Notes under the pieces: model-generated
What the model was told of the DNA's origin: nothing
Seen by the model: only the letters and a program-made list of their open reading frames with translations
The model's database searches: none
Part shown: positions 45,012-54,480 of the stretch, one piece after another
How the letters are laid out: every line of letters starts with the position of its first letter
How positions within the stretch are numbered: the first letter of the stretch is position 1
Assembly (NCBI GenBank): GCA_020630875.1
Contig: JAHDIH010000002.1
Coordinates: 1-64,000 of the forward strand
Source of the DNA: Deltaproteobacteria bacterium
Lineage (GTDB): Bacteria > Myxococcota_A > Polyangia > Haliangiales > Haliangiaceae
Reading direction: 5' to 3'
Length of the DNA stretch: 64,000 nt
Translations under genes and position numbers: made by a program

Positions 45012-46508
45012 CTAGCTGATACCAACTTGATGGCACAGCCCGAGTTCTCGACGTATTTCTCCATGAGATCGCGACAGCCAGAAAAGTATCAACGACGTGT
45101 GTTTTTCGGGATTGAAGCCGTCGCGCAGCGGAATGCTTACATCACCAGCTAACACGCAGCCTGCCCTAGCGGCAGTCTTCGCGAGTCCTTTTCGCCATGT
45201 TGAAAGGGAGACTTCGCCATGCGTCTCTTTGATTCGCTTTAGCAATCCCACTAACTTTTCCGCGCGCGCCTTAGGTAATGCTTTCATTAGTTCGGTTGCA
45301 TCGCCATTGAAAAGACGCGCCATAAATGATTCAGGCCAAGAGGATGCTAGTAATCGCCCTGGTGAGTAGTAACTGAGACAAGACGTCAGCCAGTAAACCA
45401 CATCATTAGGCCTCGGATAGCGCAATAAGTCGTCACCCGCCAAAATAATGGGATCTCGCAACGCCCCAAGGCATGCTTCGTATCCAAGCATGGGTTCCAC
45501 CACCACGGCCGGTTGTGGCAACGACAACATGTACCCGACGTAGCGAAGACAATCAGAAAAGCTTTGCGGCAAATCCTCAGGCGGCACTTCCATCGCACCG
45601 TCAATTCCAAGATCTTCTGCAGTGAAGCCAGCCACGCGCTTAACTTCCGGCCCGACGATACCAGCGACTGCGTCAAGTAAGACGTAGTCGTCAGGATCTC
45701 GTATTATGTTCCACATCCTGGCAGTCAGCGGACGGTTGGCCCGTGACGGAGCTTTGGCAAAGCGCTTACTTTGCAGTCTGCGTAATTCTTCGCTGCCGAT
45801 TGCCGCCAAAAGTTGAGATACACGAAATCGATAGTCTGAGTCTTTGCTCGAAACCGCCTCAACCCAAAGCTTATCTCCAAGAACGGGATCCCCTGGAGAG
45901 GTAGCCCATTCGATGGCGACCGATGTATTCTCTTTTCGGTCGGAAGAATGCCCTACCATCATTCGCCAGGCGAGATCCGCATTCGCGTGATCGTGAAGTG
46001 TTCGATAAAGAATATGCAGCCTTCTCCAACACTCCTTCTCTTTCTTGGCTTCGCTTTGAGGTATCGCTTTGCGAATGTAGTGAAGCAATCGTTCCCATTT
46101 TCCTGGATCGACTCGCAAAAAATGACCTTCCAAGATGTCTAACACTTCGGATGACACCCCGACGGGATTCAGCTCAACCGCATTTTCCAGGTACGTCATT
46201 GCGGAGAAATGATCGTCGCCAACGCCATAGAGAATGATCCCCATGTACTGATGCGCCAGAAACTCCGCAGGATCTGATCGCAAACTTTTGCCAAGCTCGA
46301 CTAAGCCAGCTTGAGCGCCAGCGCGCGAACGCCGAGACAGTTCGTACTTGGCCCACCCCACCATCGCCAATGCCTGAGAGTTGGTGGGATCGTCTTCGAG
46401 TAACTTACGCAGCCGGGCGATAGCTTGCGGGTAATTGTGAGTGGCCATTGCCTGCTCTGCACTTACCCACAATCCAGCATCGTGCACTGGTGATAGACGC
46501 CCATCCAT
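45012..46508 (-). CDS. TPR-repeat protein of unknown function
   Basis: 498 residues, no signal peptide, so cytoplasmic. TPR-like repeats occupy the N-terminal half (AIARLRKLLEDDPTNSQAL, YLENAVELNPVGVSS); the C-terminal half is a globular domain I do not recognise, ending RRELGLCHQVGIS. Divergent from murC across about 145 bases, and tail to tail with the SRP RNA. Confidence 0.7.
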   Translation of the reverse strand: MDGRLSPVHDAGLWVSAEQAMATHNYPQAIARLRKLLEDDPTNSQALAMVGWAKYELSRRSRAGAQAGLVELGKSLRSDPAEFLAHQYMGIILYGVGDDHFSAMTYLENAVELNPVGVSSEVLDILEGHFLRVDPGKWERLLHYIRKAIPQSEAKKEKECWRRLHILYRTLHDHANADLAWRMMVGHSSDRKENTSVAIEWATSPGDPVLGDKLWVEAVSSKDSDYRFRVSQLLAAIGSEELRRLQSKRFAKAPSRANRPLTARMWNIIRDPDDYVLLDAVAGIVGPEVKRVAGFTAEDLGIDGAMEVPPEDLPQSFSDCLRYVGYMLSLPQPAVVVEPMLGYEACLGALRDPIILAGDDLLRYPRPNDVVYWLTSCLSYYSPGRLLASSWPESFMARLFNGDATELMKALPKARAEKLVGLLKRIKETHGEVSLSTWRKGLAKTAARAGCVLAGDVSIPLRDGFNPEKHTSLILFWLSRSHGEIRRELGLCHQVGIS

Positions 46509-46653
46509 GAGACATCCTATCGCAGCGGATCACAACATCAAGTTTTGCGCGTTCGACTATTAAAATTCAGACACTTAGCTCACGGAATATGGGCGCTCTT
46601 TGCCCGTTAACGGATGTAGAAACTTGGATCGCAACGCTGTAAATCTGGTATGC

Positions 46654-48081
46654 ATGGCCAACATGTTTGATAAGACTAAAACCAAAGTACACTTTGTGGG
46701 TATTGGCGGAATGGGTATGTGTGGGCTTGCAGAAGTCCTGGTGAACATGGGCTACCGCGTTAGTGGTTCAGACATCGCTGAAACAGACATCACCAAGCAC
46801 CTGATCAGTAAAGGTTGCAAAGTTTATCAAGGGCATAGCGCCGACAACCTTACCGAAGTTGACGTGGTGGTCGTTTCATCCGCTATCAAAGGTTACAATC
46901 CGGAGGTAGAGGCAGCAAGAGCCAGACTAATCCCCGTCATTCCGCGTGCTGAAATGTTGGGTGAACTAATGAGGATGAAACGGGCTGTAGCCGTAGCCGG
47001 CTCCCACGGAAAAACCACCACCACCACCATGCTTGCAAGCGTACTCATGGAGGCAGGCAAAGATCCAACGGCAATCATCGGCGGAAGAGTAAATGCATTG
47101 GGACTTGCCAACGCTCGCCTCGGCACGTCTGAATATTTAGTCGCGGAAGCTGACGAATCAGATGGATCATTTTTGACCTTAGCCCCGACATGGGCCGTGG
47201 TTACCAACATGGACGCCGAACATCTTGACCACTACGGAACGGTTGAAAAAATACGAGAAGCCTTTGTCAATTTCGTTAACCGTATACCGTTTTATGGAAT
47301 GGCAGCACTGTGCGTAGACAACAGTGGCGTACAGTCGTTGTTGCCAGACTTGCGTAAACGATTTGTAACCTACGGCTTGTCTCCGCAAGCAACTTATCGC
47401 GCACGCAACGTGAGATACGACGGACTTATCACTAAATACGTCGCTTGGAACCGGGCAAAAGAACTTGGTGAAATCGAATTACCAATGCCAGGCCAACACA
47501 ACGTGCTCAATTCTTTGGCCGTCTTGGCAATTTGCGACACTCTTGGGCTGTCTTTTGAAACCATTAAAGCCGGACTTGCCAAATTCGATGGCATTCAGAG
47601 ACGTTTCACCGTTCGAGGAGAAGTTGGCGGTGTCACAATCGTTGACGATTTTGCACACCACCCTGCAGAAATTAGAACCACCCTTGCCGGCGCGCGAGCT
47701 GCTTTCCCTGGAAGAAGAATTGTGGCTGCATTTCAACCTCACCGGTATACGAGAACTCGTGACCAATTTTCCGAATTCGCCAACTCATTCTACGACGCCG
47801 ACATGGTTTGCTTGTGCGACGTATTCGCTGCCGGCGAGCAACCTATTGATGGCGCAGACTCACCTAAACTTGTCGACTTGATCCGAAGTCGCGGCCACGG
47901 AAATGTTAATTACGTTGCCAAACGTGCCGACGTCGCGGGTTGGATTGACAGCAAGGTGCAAGAAGGCGATATCGTCATTACACTCGGAGCAGGCAACATC
48001 CAGCTTACGTGCAACGAACTCATCGATGCACTTGAAAAGAGAGGGAACGTCGCCAAAGTGAAAAACCTTGTCGTTATCTAG
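46654..48081 (+). CDS. murC: UDP-N-acetylmuramate--L-alanine ligase
   Basis: 475 residues from ATG 46654; ATG 46663 is an alternative, and a TTG at 46600 is rejected. VHFVGIGGMGMCGLAEVL, the ATP-binding VAGSHGKTTTTTM, EADESDGSF and DDFAHHPAEIRTTL identify MurC, which adds L-Ala to UDP-MurNAc, the first amino-acid step of peptidoglycan synthesis. It opens the division/cell-wall cluster here; no murG lies upstream. murB overlaps its end by 14 bases. Confidence 0.95.
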   Translation: MANMFDKTKTKVHFVGIGGMGMCGLAEVLVNMGYRVSGSDIAETDITKHLISKGCKVYQGHSADNLTEVDVVVVSSAIKGYNPEVEAARARLIPVIPRAEMLGELMRMKRAVAVAGSHGKTTTTTMLASVLMEAGKDPTAIIGGRVNALGLANARLGTSEYLVAEADESDGSFLTLAPTWAVVTNMDAEHLDHYGTVEKIREAFVNFVNRIPFYGMAALCVDNSGVQSLLPDLRKRFVTYGLSPQATYRARNVRYDGLITKYVAWNRAKELGEIELPMPGQHNVLNSLAVLAICDTLGLSFETIKAGLAKFDGIQRRFTVRGEVGGVTIVDDFAHHPAEIRTTLAGARAAFPGRRIVAAFQPHRYTRTRDQFSEFANSFYDADMVCLCDVFAAGEQPIDGADSPKLVDLIRSRGHGNVNYVAKRADVAGWIDSKVQEGDIVITLGAGNIQLTCNELIDALEKRGNVAKVKNLVVI

Positions 48082-48979
48082 TGAGCTGACCGCAGCCCTC
48101 AAAAAGGAGCACGAGGAAATATGCAGTTTCGACTTCCCATTATCGCGCCGCACCACTCTTAAAATCGGTGGTCCCGCAGAAGTCCTTATCGCACCAAAAA
48201 CAACTGATGAAGTCGTACAGATTGTTCAGCTCGCGCTACAACATGGCGCACCAATATTTGCGCTCGGCGGAGGATCAAACTTATTAGTACGTGATGGAGG
48301 AATAGCTGGGGTGGTACTTTGCTCGAGGCAATACAGGGGTATTGAAGTCGATGGAAAAACAATCACGGTAGAGTCCGGTGCAAGTACTGGCAAGGTACTA
48401 AAAATGGCGATGAAACACTCTTTGGGCGGGGTAGAGTTTCTAGGAGGAGTCCCTGGAACAATTGGCGGTGGAATGATTATGAACGCTGGCACCTACCTGG
48501 GAGAATTTAAAGACGTCACGACCTGGGTCGAAACCATAGATTTGATGACGGGCAAGCTAGGGAAACGTACCAATGAGCAATGCGGGTTCGTCTACAGAGG
48601 TTCCGATATTCCCCGCTCCGAATTCGTCCTGCGCGCGCGATTAGACTTAGAGCCGCGTGACTTAGAAGACATAAAGAAAGACGTGGCAGGCCTCCGTCAA
48701 AGACGAAAAGAGCGAGAGCCCAGTGGCGTTCACAACTCGGGCTCTACTTTTAAAAATCCAGAAGGAGACTACGCTGGACGACTTATCGAAACGGCAGGAT
48801 GCAAAGGTATGCGCGTCGGGAAAGCCGAATGTTCGCCAAAGCACGCCAATTGGTTGGTGAATACAGGTGGAGCCACAGCAAAAGATATGATTCAACTTAT
48901 TGAGCAGGTAAGAACAAAAGTACTCGAATTTCACGGCGTAAAACTAGTTCTCGAGGTAAAAGTAGTAGGCAATGATTGA
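48068..48979 (+). CDS. murB: UDP-N-acetylenolpyruvoylglucosamine reductase
   Basis: 303 residues. FAD-binding signatures ALGGGSNLLVRDGG and GIPG-like GGVPGTIGGGMIMNAG, with the C-terminal motifs SGSTFKNPEGDYAGRLIE (active-site Ser) and SPKHANWLVN. The form without the type I extension fits type II MurB. It reduces enolpyruvate-UDP-GlcNAc to UDP-MurNAc with NADPH. TTG start inside murC; it overlaps ddl by 8 bases. Confidence 0.94.
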   Translation: MSLSSELTAALKKEHEEICSFDFPLSRRTTLKIGGPAEVLIAPKTTDEVVQIVQLALQHGAPIFALGGGSNLLVRDGGIAGVVLCSRQYRGIEVDGKTITVESGASTGKVLKMAMKHSLGGVEFLGGVPGTIGGGMIMNAGTYLGEFKDVTTWVETIDLMTGKLGKRTNEQCGFVYRGSDIPRSEFVLRARLDLEPRDLEDIKKDVAGLRQRRKEREPSGVHNSGSTFKNPEGDYAGRLIETAGCKGMRVGKAECSPKHANWLVNTGGATAKDMIQLIEQVRTKVLEFHGVKLVLEVKVVGND

Positions 48980-49880
48980 TCTAACAAAAGAGAAGGTGGG
49001 GGTTTTGATGGGGGGACCATCTTCGGAAAGAAGCGTTTCGCTAGAAACCGGTGAAGGCGTACTAAAGGGTCTTCTCGATGCAGGGATCAACGCGTACCCA
49101 ATTGTTTGGGACGTTGGCGACAATATTGCTCAAAAATTGGCTGGCGCTGGCGCTGTCTGGATTGCCTTACATGGCACCTGCGGGGAGGACGGAGCCATTC
49201 AGGGCTTACTAACATGCCTAAACATCCCTTACACCGGGGCGAATATCGAATCCAGTGCGATTGCCATGAACAAAGTAACTTCCAAAGTCCTCTTTGAACA
49301 TTTTGCAATTCCAAGCCCCGCATGGTGCAGACCCGCGCTGGGTGAGTCATTGGTCTTTCCTTCCGATGGCCTAGTAGTTAAACCATCTGCCGAAGGTTCC
49401 TCGGTTGGCGTTTCTATCGTACGAAACGAAGCGGAACTTGCTGGCGTCATTGAAGCCACCAAACAATTTCAAGGTGAACCAATCGTTGAGCACTACATCC
49501 CTGGTACAGAGATATTCGTTGGAATTTTAGACAACAAAATCATTGGCTCCGTACAAGTAAAGCCAGCGACTGAATTTTACGATTACGAAGCCAAGTATCA
49601 GAGAAATGACACCGAATACCTTTGCCCGCCCTCTCTTGACAAAGCCATTGTAGAGAGAGCAAGTAAACATGCGCTTCGTGCTTGTCAGGTCATGGGAATC
49701 CATAGCTACAGTCGAGTCGATATTAGAATCGACGAGGATGGTCTTCCCTACGTTCTCGAGGTGAATACCTTGCCAGGAATGACGGCATCCAGCTTAATGC
49801 CGAAGATCGCAAAACACGCTGGAATTAGCTATTCACAGCTTTGCAGCCGGATTTTGGAATTAGCACAAACACCTACCTGA
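48972..49880 (+). CDS. ddl: D-alanine--D-alanine ligase
   Basis: 302 residues. ATP-grasp family: GVLMGGPSSERSVSLETG, HGTCGEDGAIQGLL, KPSAEGSSVGVS and the C-terminal VLEVNTLPGMTASSLMPKIA with the metal ligands. It makes the D-Ala-D-Ala end of the peptidoglycan stem, the target of vancomycin. It starts inside murB. An A+T-rich gap of 76 bases follows before ftsQ. Confidence 0.94.
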   Translation: MIDLTKEKVGVLMGGPSSERSVSLETGEGVLKGLLDAGINAYPIVWDVGDNIAQKLAGAGAVWIALHGTCGEDGAIQGLLTCLNIPYTGANIESSAIAMNKVTSKVLFEHFAIPSPAWCRPALGESLVFPSDGLVVKPSAEGSSVGVSIVRNEAELAGVIEATKQFQGEPIVEHYIPGTEIFVGILDNKIIGSVQVKPATEFYDYEAKYQRNDTEYLCPPSLDKAIVERASKHALRACQVMGIHSYSRVDIRIDEDGLPYVLEVNTLPGMTASSLMPKIAKHAGISYSQLCSRILELAQTPT

Positions 49881-49956
49881 ACACGTGTTTTGATTTTTTT
49901 TGATTTTGTCAAAAAAATTGCCCATTCCTCTCATTAGTCCTATTCATTTATTATAG

Positions 49957-50751
49957 GTGCCCCGAAAATCTACAAATAGCCGAAGGTCCAAAAAAGGCGC
50001 AAAGTTCAAGCGCAGTAATTGGAGCCGTCTTCGAAAAGCGAAGGTACCGTTACTGTGCCTTGCGGCTCTAAGTTCCGTTGCGGCTGCCTTTGTTGTGGTG
50101 ATCGAATCAGGACGATTCGATATTACCCACTTCGAGATCACCGGACTTGAAACTCTGGCCGAAGCTGATCTAAAGCTTGACGAAGTTTTGGGCGAAAGCC
50201 TCTTTACACTGAGCACCTCTGAAGTAGAAAAAAGATTGGCATCGAAGCCGTGGATCTCTCAAGCTAAGGTTACCCGAAGCTTTCCCAACACACTCAACAT
50301 AGAAATTTTCGAGGCGGACCCATTCTTTCTTATCTACGAAGCTAAGCGTTTTTGGTTGGTGGACCATCATGGAAACGTTTTCAAAGAAGCAAGCATAGCC
50401 CAAGGTGAAGCTAGAGGACTTCCTGTGGTGGTCGGTACGGGAATGCAAACAAACTCGGAAGAGCTTCGGCTGGTGGGAAATATGCTCAGAACCTTCGAGC
50501 AATACCGCGGGAAGCTACCGGAGATTGACACCATTCAATTGTGGGGCGGTGGATTGACGGTATGGACAAAGCGAGGACCTACTTTGCACGTGGCGCGCAA
50601 ACTTCAGGAATCTTCACTGGGTTTAGCAATCAAGCAAGCGGAGCAAACCTGGCAATCACTCGATGAAAGTCAGCGGTTTCAGGTAAATGAAATATTTATT
50701 GAAGGCAACAAGCAGCCTGAAAAAATAGTCTTGTCAAAGACAGAGGTATAG
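49957..50751 (+). CDS. ftsQ: Cell division protein FtsQ/DivIB
   Basis: 264 residues: a basic cytoplasmic N terminus (RRSKKGAKFKRSNWSRLRK), one membrane helix (about 30-50), a POTRA domain (about 55-125: FDITHFEITGLETLAEADL, SKPWISQAKVTRSFPNTLNIEIFE in part) and the FtsQ beta domain with FWLVDHHGNVF. It bridges early and late divisome proteins. GTG start; the 49881-49956 leader is A+T-rich and may hold a promoter, but I cannot fix one. ftsA follows after 3 bases. Confidence 0.9.
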   Translation: MPRKSTNSRRSKKGAKFKRSNWSRLRKAKVPLLCLAALSSVAAAFVVVIESGRFDITHFEITGLETLAEADLKLDEVLGESLFTLSTSEVEKRLASKPWISQAKVTRSFPNTLNIEIFEADPFFLIYEAKRFWLVDHHGNVFKEASIAQGEARGLPVVVGTGMQTNSEELRLVGNMLRTFEQYRGKLPEIDTIQLWGGGLTVWTKRGPTLHVARKLQESSLGLAIKQAEQTWQSLDESQRFQVNEIFIEGNKQPEKIVLSKTEV

Positions 50752-50754
50752 AAC

Positions 50755-51984
50755 GTGGCGAAAACAAAACATGACGAAATCATCGTTGGCCTTGACATTG
50801 GAACAACAAAAATCGCAGCTATTATCGGTGAGGTGACCGACGAAGGTATCGACGTAATCGGTATTGGCACGGCTCCTTCTCGTGGTCTTAGGCGCGGCGT
50901 AGTGGTGAATATTGACTCCACCGTCAAAGGCATTCGTCAAGCTATACAAGAAGCCGAGAATATGGCCGGATGTGATGTTGGTGCGGTACTCGCAACAATT
51001 TCTGGCGGTCATATTCAAGGATTGAATTCTCACGGAATCGTTGCCGTCAAAGACAAAGAAGTCAGCGCCGGAGACATTCTTCGCGTTACCGATGCGGCTA
51101 AAGCAGTCCCGGTTCCCATGGACCGGGAAATTATCCATGTGCTCCCACAGCAATACGTGATCGATGAACAAGATGGCATTCGAGAACCAATTGGGATGGC
51201 AGGGGTGAGACTCGAGTCTAAGGTACATATCGTAACGGCTTCAGTGTCTGCAGCTCAAAACGTCATCAAGTGCACCAGCCGTTGCGACCTGGAGGTGGAC
51301 GAAATCGTTCTTGAACCCTTGGCATCTGCTGCTGCCGTGATAGACGACGACGAAAAAGAACTTGGAGTAGCTGTCGTTGATATAGGAGGCGGAACGTGCG
51401 ACATAGCCGTATTCTCGGAAGGCGCCATCGTCCACACCGTGGTAATCCCACTAGGCGGCAGTCACATTACCAATGATATTGCTATTGGTCTCAGAACGCC
51501 CATCGACTCTGCTGAAAAACTAAAGCGCCGCTATGGTTGCGCACTTCCCACCCTTGTAGCACCAGAAGAGACCATGGAAGTGCCATCGGTCGGCGGAAGA
51601 GCTCCGCGAATTTTGGCCCGGCAGATACTTGTTAAGATTATCCAACCGCGCGTCGAAGAAATTTTTGTACACATTCGAGATGAGCTAGTTAAAGCGGGCT
51701 TCGGCGACCGACTTGCTGCGGGTATTGTACTGACAGGTGGAACCACCAACTTAGATGGAATCGCGGAACTAGCTGAGTACGTAACAGGAATGCCAACTAG
51801 AGCCGGTTCACCATCTGGAGTAGGCGGATTGGCAGATGTCGTCAAAGCACCAGAGTTTGCTACCGTGGTCGGTCTCATTCATCACGGCGCAGAGGGCGAT
51901 CTAATTACACAAGCCCGGTCGGCGACCAATGCCAAGCCTAAAATGATTACGCGCGTGTGGTCTCGTCTGTCAGAAATGTTTTAG
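50755..51984 (+). CDS. ftsA: Cell division protein FtsA
   Basis: 409 residues. Actin-like fold: IVGLDIGTTKIAAIIGEV (phosphate 1), VVDIGGGTCDIAVFSEG (phosphate 2) and the nucleotide site GIVLTGGTTNLDGIAELAE; the end IIHHGAEGD plus the C-terminal basic helix (MITRVWSRLSEMF) matches the membrane anchor. It links FtsZ to the membrane. GTG start with AGAGG 8 bases ahead. No ftsZ follows; a serine hydrolase gene comes next. Confidence 0.95.
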   Translation: MAKTKHDEIIVGLDIGTTKIAAIIGEVTDEGIDVIGIGTAPSRGLRRGVVVNIDSTVKGIRQAIQEAENMAGCDVGAVLATISGGHIQGLNSHGIVAVKDKEVSAGDILRVTDAAKAVPVPMDREIIHVLPQQYVIDEQDGIREPIGMAGVRLESKVHIVTASVSAAQNVIKCTSRCDLEVDEIVLEPLASAAAVIDDDEKELGVAVVDIGGGTCDIAVFSEGAIVHTVVIPLGGSHITNDIAIGLRTPIDSAEKLKRRYGCALPTLVAPEETMEVPSVGGRAPRILARQILVKIIQPRVEEIFVHIRDELVKAGFGDRLAAGIVLTGGTTNLDGIAELAEYVTGMPTRAGSPSGVGGLADVVKAPEFATVVGLIHHGAEGDLITQARSATNAKPKMITRVWSRLSEMF

Positions 51985-52033
51985 CAACTTCGAACAATTA
52001 GGCGTTTGCGCCACGGGTACTTCAGATGTACCA

Positions 52034-53464
52034 ATGGGCATGCTTATTCGGATTTTTCTATTCGCTATTCTATTTTCGTGCGCTTCGAAACCACAAGTAA
52101 GCTCACCAGCGGCAAAAGTCGCGCCAACGGAAACGAGCTATCCCAAAGACGAGCTCACGGCCCACATCAAAAGCTATGAATCGAGCGGACATCATCCAGG
52201 GGCATTCTCGGGGTTTGTTCTTGTTACAAGGAATAACAAAGTCGAATATTCCATGGGATTTTGCTGTGCTAACTTCGAAAGCAAATCGATACCAACCGCA
52301 AACACAGCTTTTAGAATTGGCTCCGTTACCAAACAAATAACGGCAGTTGGCATTCTTAAGCTGGTAGAAGCTGGCAAGCTCAGTCTTACGGACAAACTCG
52401 GCGATCACCTGAAAAGTTATCCCGAAGTAGGAAGAGACGTTACGATACATCAGCTGCTAACCCACACTTCGGGCATCCCTAGTTACACTGCTGATCCTAA
52501 AGTGATGGAAAACCGAAACAAAGACTTGTCCACCGTACAACTTCTGGCAACCTTTTCCAGTAAACCGCTAGAGTTCATCCCAGGAACAGAATTTAGATAC
52601 TCAAATTCCGGATATGCTGTTCTTGGAGCCATCATTGAGAAAGTATCAGGTAACACCATCGTAGATTTTACGAACAACTTATTCTCAAGCGTGGAGCTCA
52701 CAAACTCATCGGCTGCTGCACCTGCAAGCGAAAATGTAGCAATAGGATACTCGACAGAGGGAAACCAAGTTGCTGAGGCCGCTCCAATTAGCATGACCAT
52801 TCCCCACGCGGCCGGGAATGTATATTCCAGCGCGGCTGACATGGCCAAGTGGACAAATGCTATTTGGAACAGAAAGATAATCTCCAAAGAATCACTTGAG
52901 AAAATGTTAACCGCGGACAAGCAAAATTACTCTTATGGTTGGATGCAAGCCGAGGCAGAAGGCTACAAAGTATTTTTTCACGGCGGAGGAATCGATGGTT
53001 TTTCTTCTACACTGATGTTCGTGCCGGATCTAAACGCCTCCATCGTAGTATTGAGCAACAAAGAAAACTTCGATGCGGGAGAAATTTCCAAAGCTGCCTA
53101 CAAAGGGCTGGTGGGAAAGAAGATTCCTTTGGTTACGAAGATGTCTGTATTTGCCATGAACAAAGACGAACTAATGGCCCATGAGGGTACCTACCGAATA
53201 ACAGAAGAGAGTAAGAAAACACTTTCTACCCTGGGCCTTGCACCGGAACAAATCGATCCGATTGGCGAAATTATTATTACGTCTACAGAGACATCACTTT
53301 TTGGCAAGCCTAAAGGGCAACCCAAGGTTGAGTTGACCCCAACCAGCCCGACCTCATTTGAGTTTAAGCAAGCGGGAATTGTAATCGACTTTGCCAAGGA
53401 CAAAAAGTCCTTTCAACTCTCGCAAGGGGGACTCAAGATTCAATTCGAGAAAGTTACCCCCTAG
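52034..53464 (+). CDS. Serine hydrolase lipoprotein (class C beta-lactamase family)
   Basis: 476 residues: lipoprotein signal (AILFSC), then a penicillin-binding-type domain with SVTK (Ser97, Lys100), YSN (Tyr189) and HGGGIDGF in place of KTG. A C-terminal extension (about 375-476) looks like a beta-rich lipocalin-like domain. Such enzymes are esterases, peptidases or D-amino-acid hydrolases more often than true beta-lactamases. It sits directly after ftsA but with its own signal, so a link to the cell wall is possible, not shown. Start ATG 52034 or 52040. Confidence 0.85.
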   Translation: MGMLIRIFLFAILFSCASKPQVSSPAAKVAPTETSYPKDELTAHIKSYESSGHHPGAFSGFVLVTRNNKVEYSMGFCCANFESKSIPTANTAFRIGSVTKQITAVGILKLVEAGKLSLTDKLGDHLKSYPEVGRDVTIHQLLTHTSGIPSYTADPKVMENRNKDLSTVQLLATFSSKPLEFIPGTEFRYSNSGYAVLGAIIEKVSGNTIVDFTNNLFSSVELTNSSAAAPASENVAIGYSTEGNQVAEAAPISMTIPHAAGNVYSSAADMAKWTNAIWNRKIISKESLEKMLTADKQNYSYGWMQAEAEGYKVFFHGGGIDGFSSTLMFVPDLNASIVVLSNKENFDAGEISKAAYKGLVGKKIPLVTKMSVFAMNKDELMAHEGTYRITEESKKTLSTLGLAPEQIDPIGEIIITSTETSLFGKPKGQPKVELTPTSPTSFEFKQAGIVIDFAKDKKSFQLSQGGLKIQFEKVTP

Positions 53465-54005
53465 TGGGAGATTGATACTCTCTCAACACTTCTTTGCACA
53501 TCGATAAAAAGGTTGGAGCATTGGCTAACGTTCCTTGTGCAGGAATTTTACGTCGATAGCTCGCGCGGCAAACTGCAGGTATTATTTGCTGCACATTTCC
53601 TCGGAAATGCTTTTTCATTGATAGCGCGGGCATGCGTCTGATGAGCAAACTTGATGCATCCTCGCAAACGAGGTCCGATGCATTTTCTCTGGCAAGACGC
53701 CAATGCTGTGAAAACGTCGTGAGGGCTGCTGGTTGTTTCACTAGATTGGTAACCCAAAGCCACTGCGCTCTGGATTCAAGCAGTGCCCGTTCGATGCCGT
53801 GAGATTGTCGCTCAAGAACTCTGAGGTTTGGTCGGTTTTCTCTCAGCATGGCCAGTATTGCGTGAGTATTGTCTCCCGACCCGACATCAACGCAAATCAC
53901 TTCAAATGTTAGCCTTCGCGCGGACCAGCGCTCCCAAATTTCTGTGATGATTTCCCCGATAGTATCCTCATCGTTTCCAATAGGTAAAATCGCACAAACG
54001 TCCAC
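53454..54005 (-). CDS. Short GT2-like glycosyltransferase protein
   Basis: 183 residues. The N-terminal half resembles a GT-A nucleotide-sugar domain (ILPIGNDEDTIGEIITEI, VICVDVGSGDNTHAIL), but the usual DxD is absent, the acceptor half is missing, and the length is well below the normal 230-330. It may be a degenerate or truncated enzyme, or a sugar-binding relative. Its 3' end overlaps the serine hydrolase by 11 bases. Function not inferred. Confidence 0.55.
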   Translation of the reverse strand: MDVCAILPIGNDEDTIGEIITEIWERWSARRLTFEVICVDVGSGDNTHAILAMLRENRPNLRVLERQSHGIERALLESRAQWLWVTNLVKQPAALTTFSQHWRLARENASDLVCEDASSLLIRRMPALSMKKHFRGNVQQIIPAVCRASYRRKIPAQGTLANAPTFLSMCKEVLREYQSPTRG

Positions 54006-54048
54006 GGGGAATCGTAACGGAAAACGATTTTAAACCAAAGCGCTTGCG

Positions 54049-54480
54049 TCAATTTGCGAGGAAAGCTTGCGCTTGTTCAATAATTTCAGACTCTTGTGTT
54101 GCGGCCACGACCAAGATTCTTGCGTCACTGTATCTTTTCAATAACTTAAGCTCTGTTGCCGTGATATCCGTCAGTTCTTCATCTACCGCAACGTATTCAA
54201 AGCCAAGCTTTCGTTCGGGGTCGTACCCATCTAACGTCACGTTAAGACCTGGCGCTTCCAGCAAGAAATCATCAATAGGCACCATTCCAGCGTCGCGAAA
54301 AGCGGTAAACAAGATGTCTCGAGCACGTATTTCCGATGCGACCGTCACCACGGCGACCGATCCTTGGCTTGGTGGCTCTTTTGGCAAATGTCTATTTTGC
54401 GTCTTTTTACCACCACAGCTGACAAAAGCTATCAGCAAGATTACTATTGCGTGGGGGTATGGGGTTGAAACTAGGGACAT
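54049..54480 (-). CDS. Small lipoprotein
   Basis: 143 residues: lipoprotein signal (LIAFVSC), then one alpha/beta domain (SVAVVTVASEIRARDILFTAFRDAGM, VAVDEELTDITATELKLL, DARILVVAATQES) with no further Cys. No family recognised. The start region overlaps the opposing plus-strand gene beginning at 54459, so promoters must lie inside each other's coding sequence. Confidence 0.6.
   Translation of the reverse strand: MSLVSTPYPHAIVILLIAFVSCGGKKTQNRHLPKEPPSQGSVAVVTVASEIRARDILFTAFRDAGMVPIDDFLLEAPGLNVTLDGYDPERKLGFEYVAVDEELTDITATELKLLKRYSDARILVVAATQESEIIEQAQAFLAN

Noticed and set aside
49881..49956. Palindrome AACACGTGTT and T-run after ddl as a terminator
   Set aside because: The palindrome leaves no loop for a stable hairpin, and ftsQ follows directly; only an A+T-rich leader can be claimed.
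51985..52033. Expected ftsZ after ftsA
   Set aside because: The next gene encodes a lipoprotein with SVTK, YSN and HGG motifs; no GGGTGTG tubulin motif is seen anywhere after it in the window.
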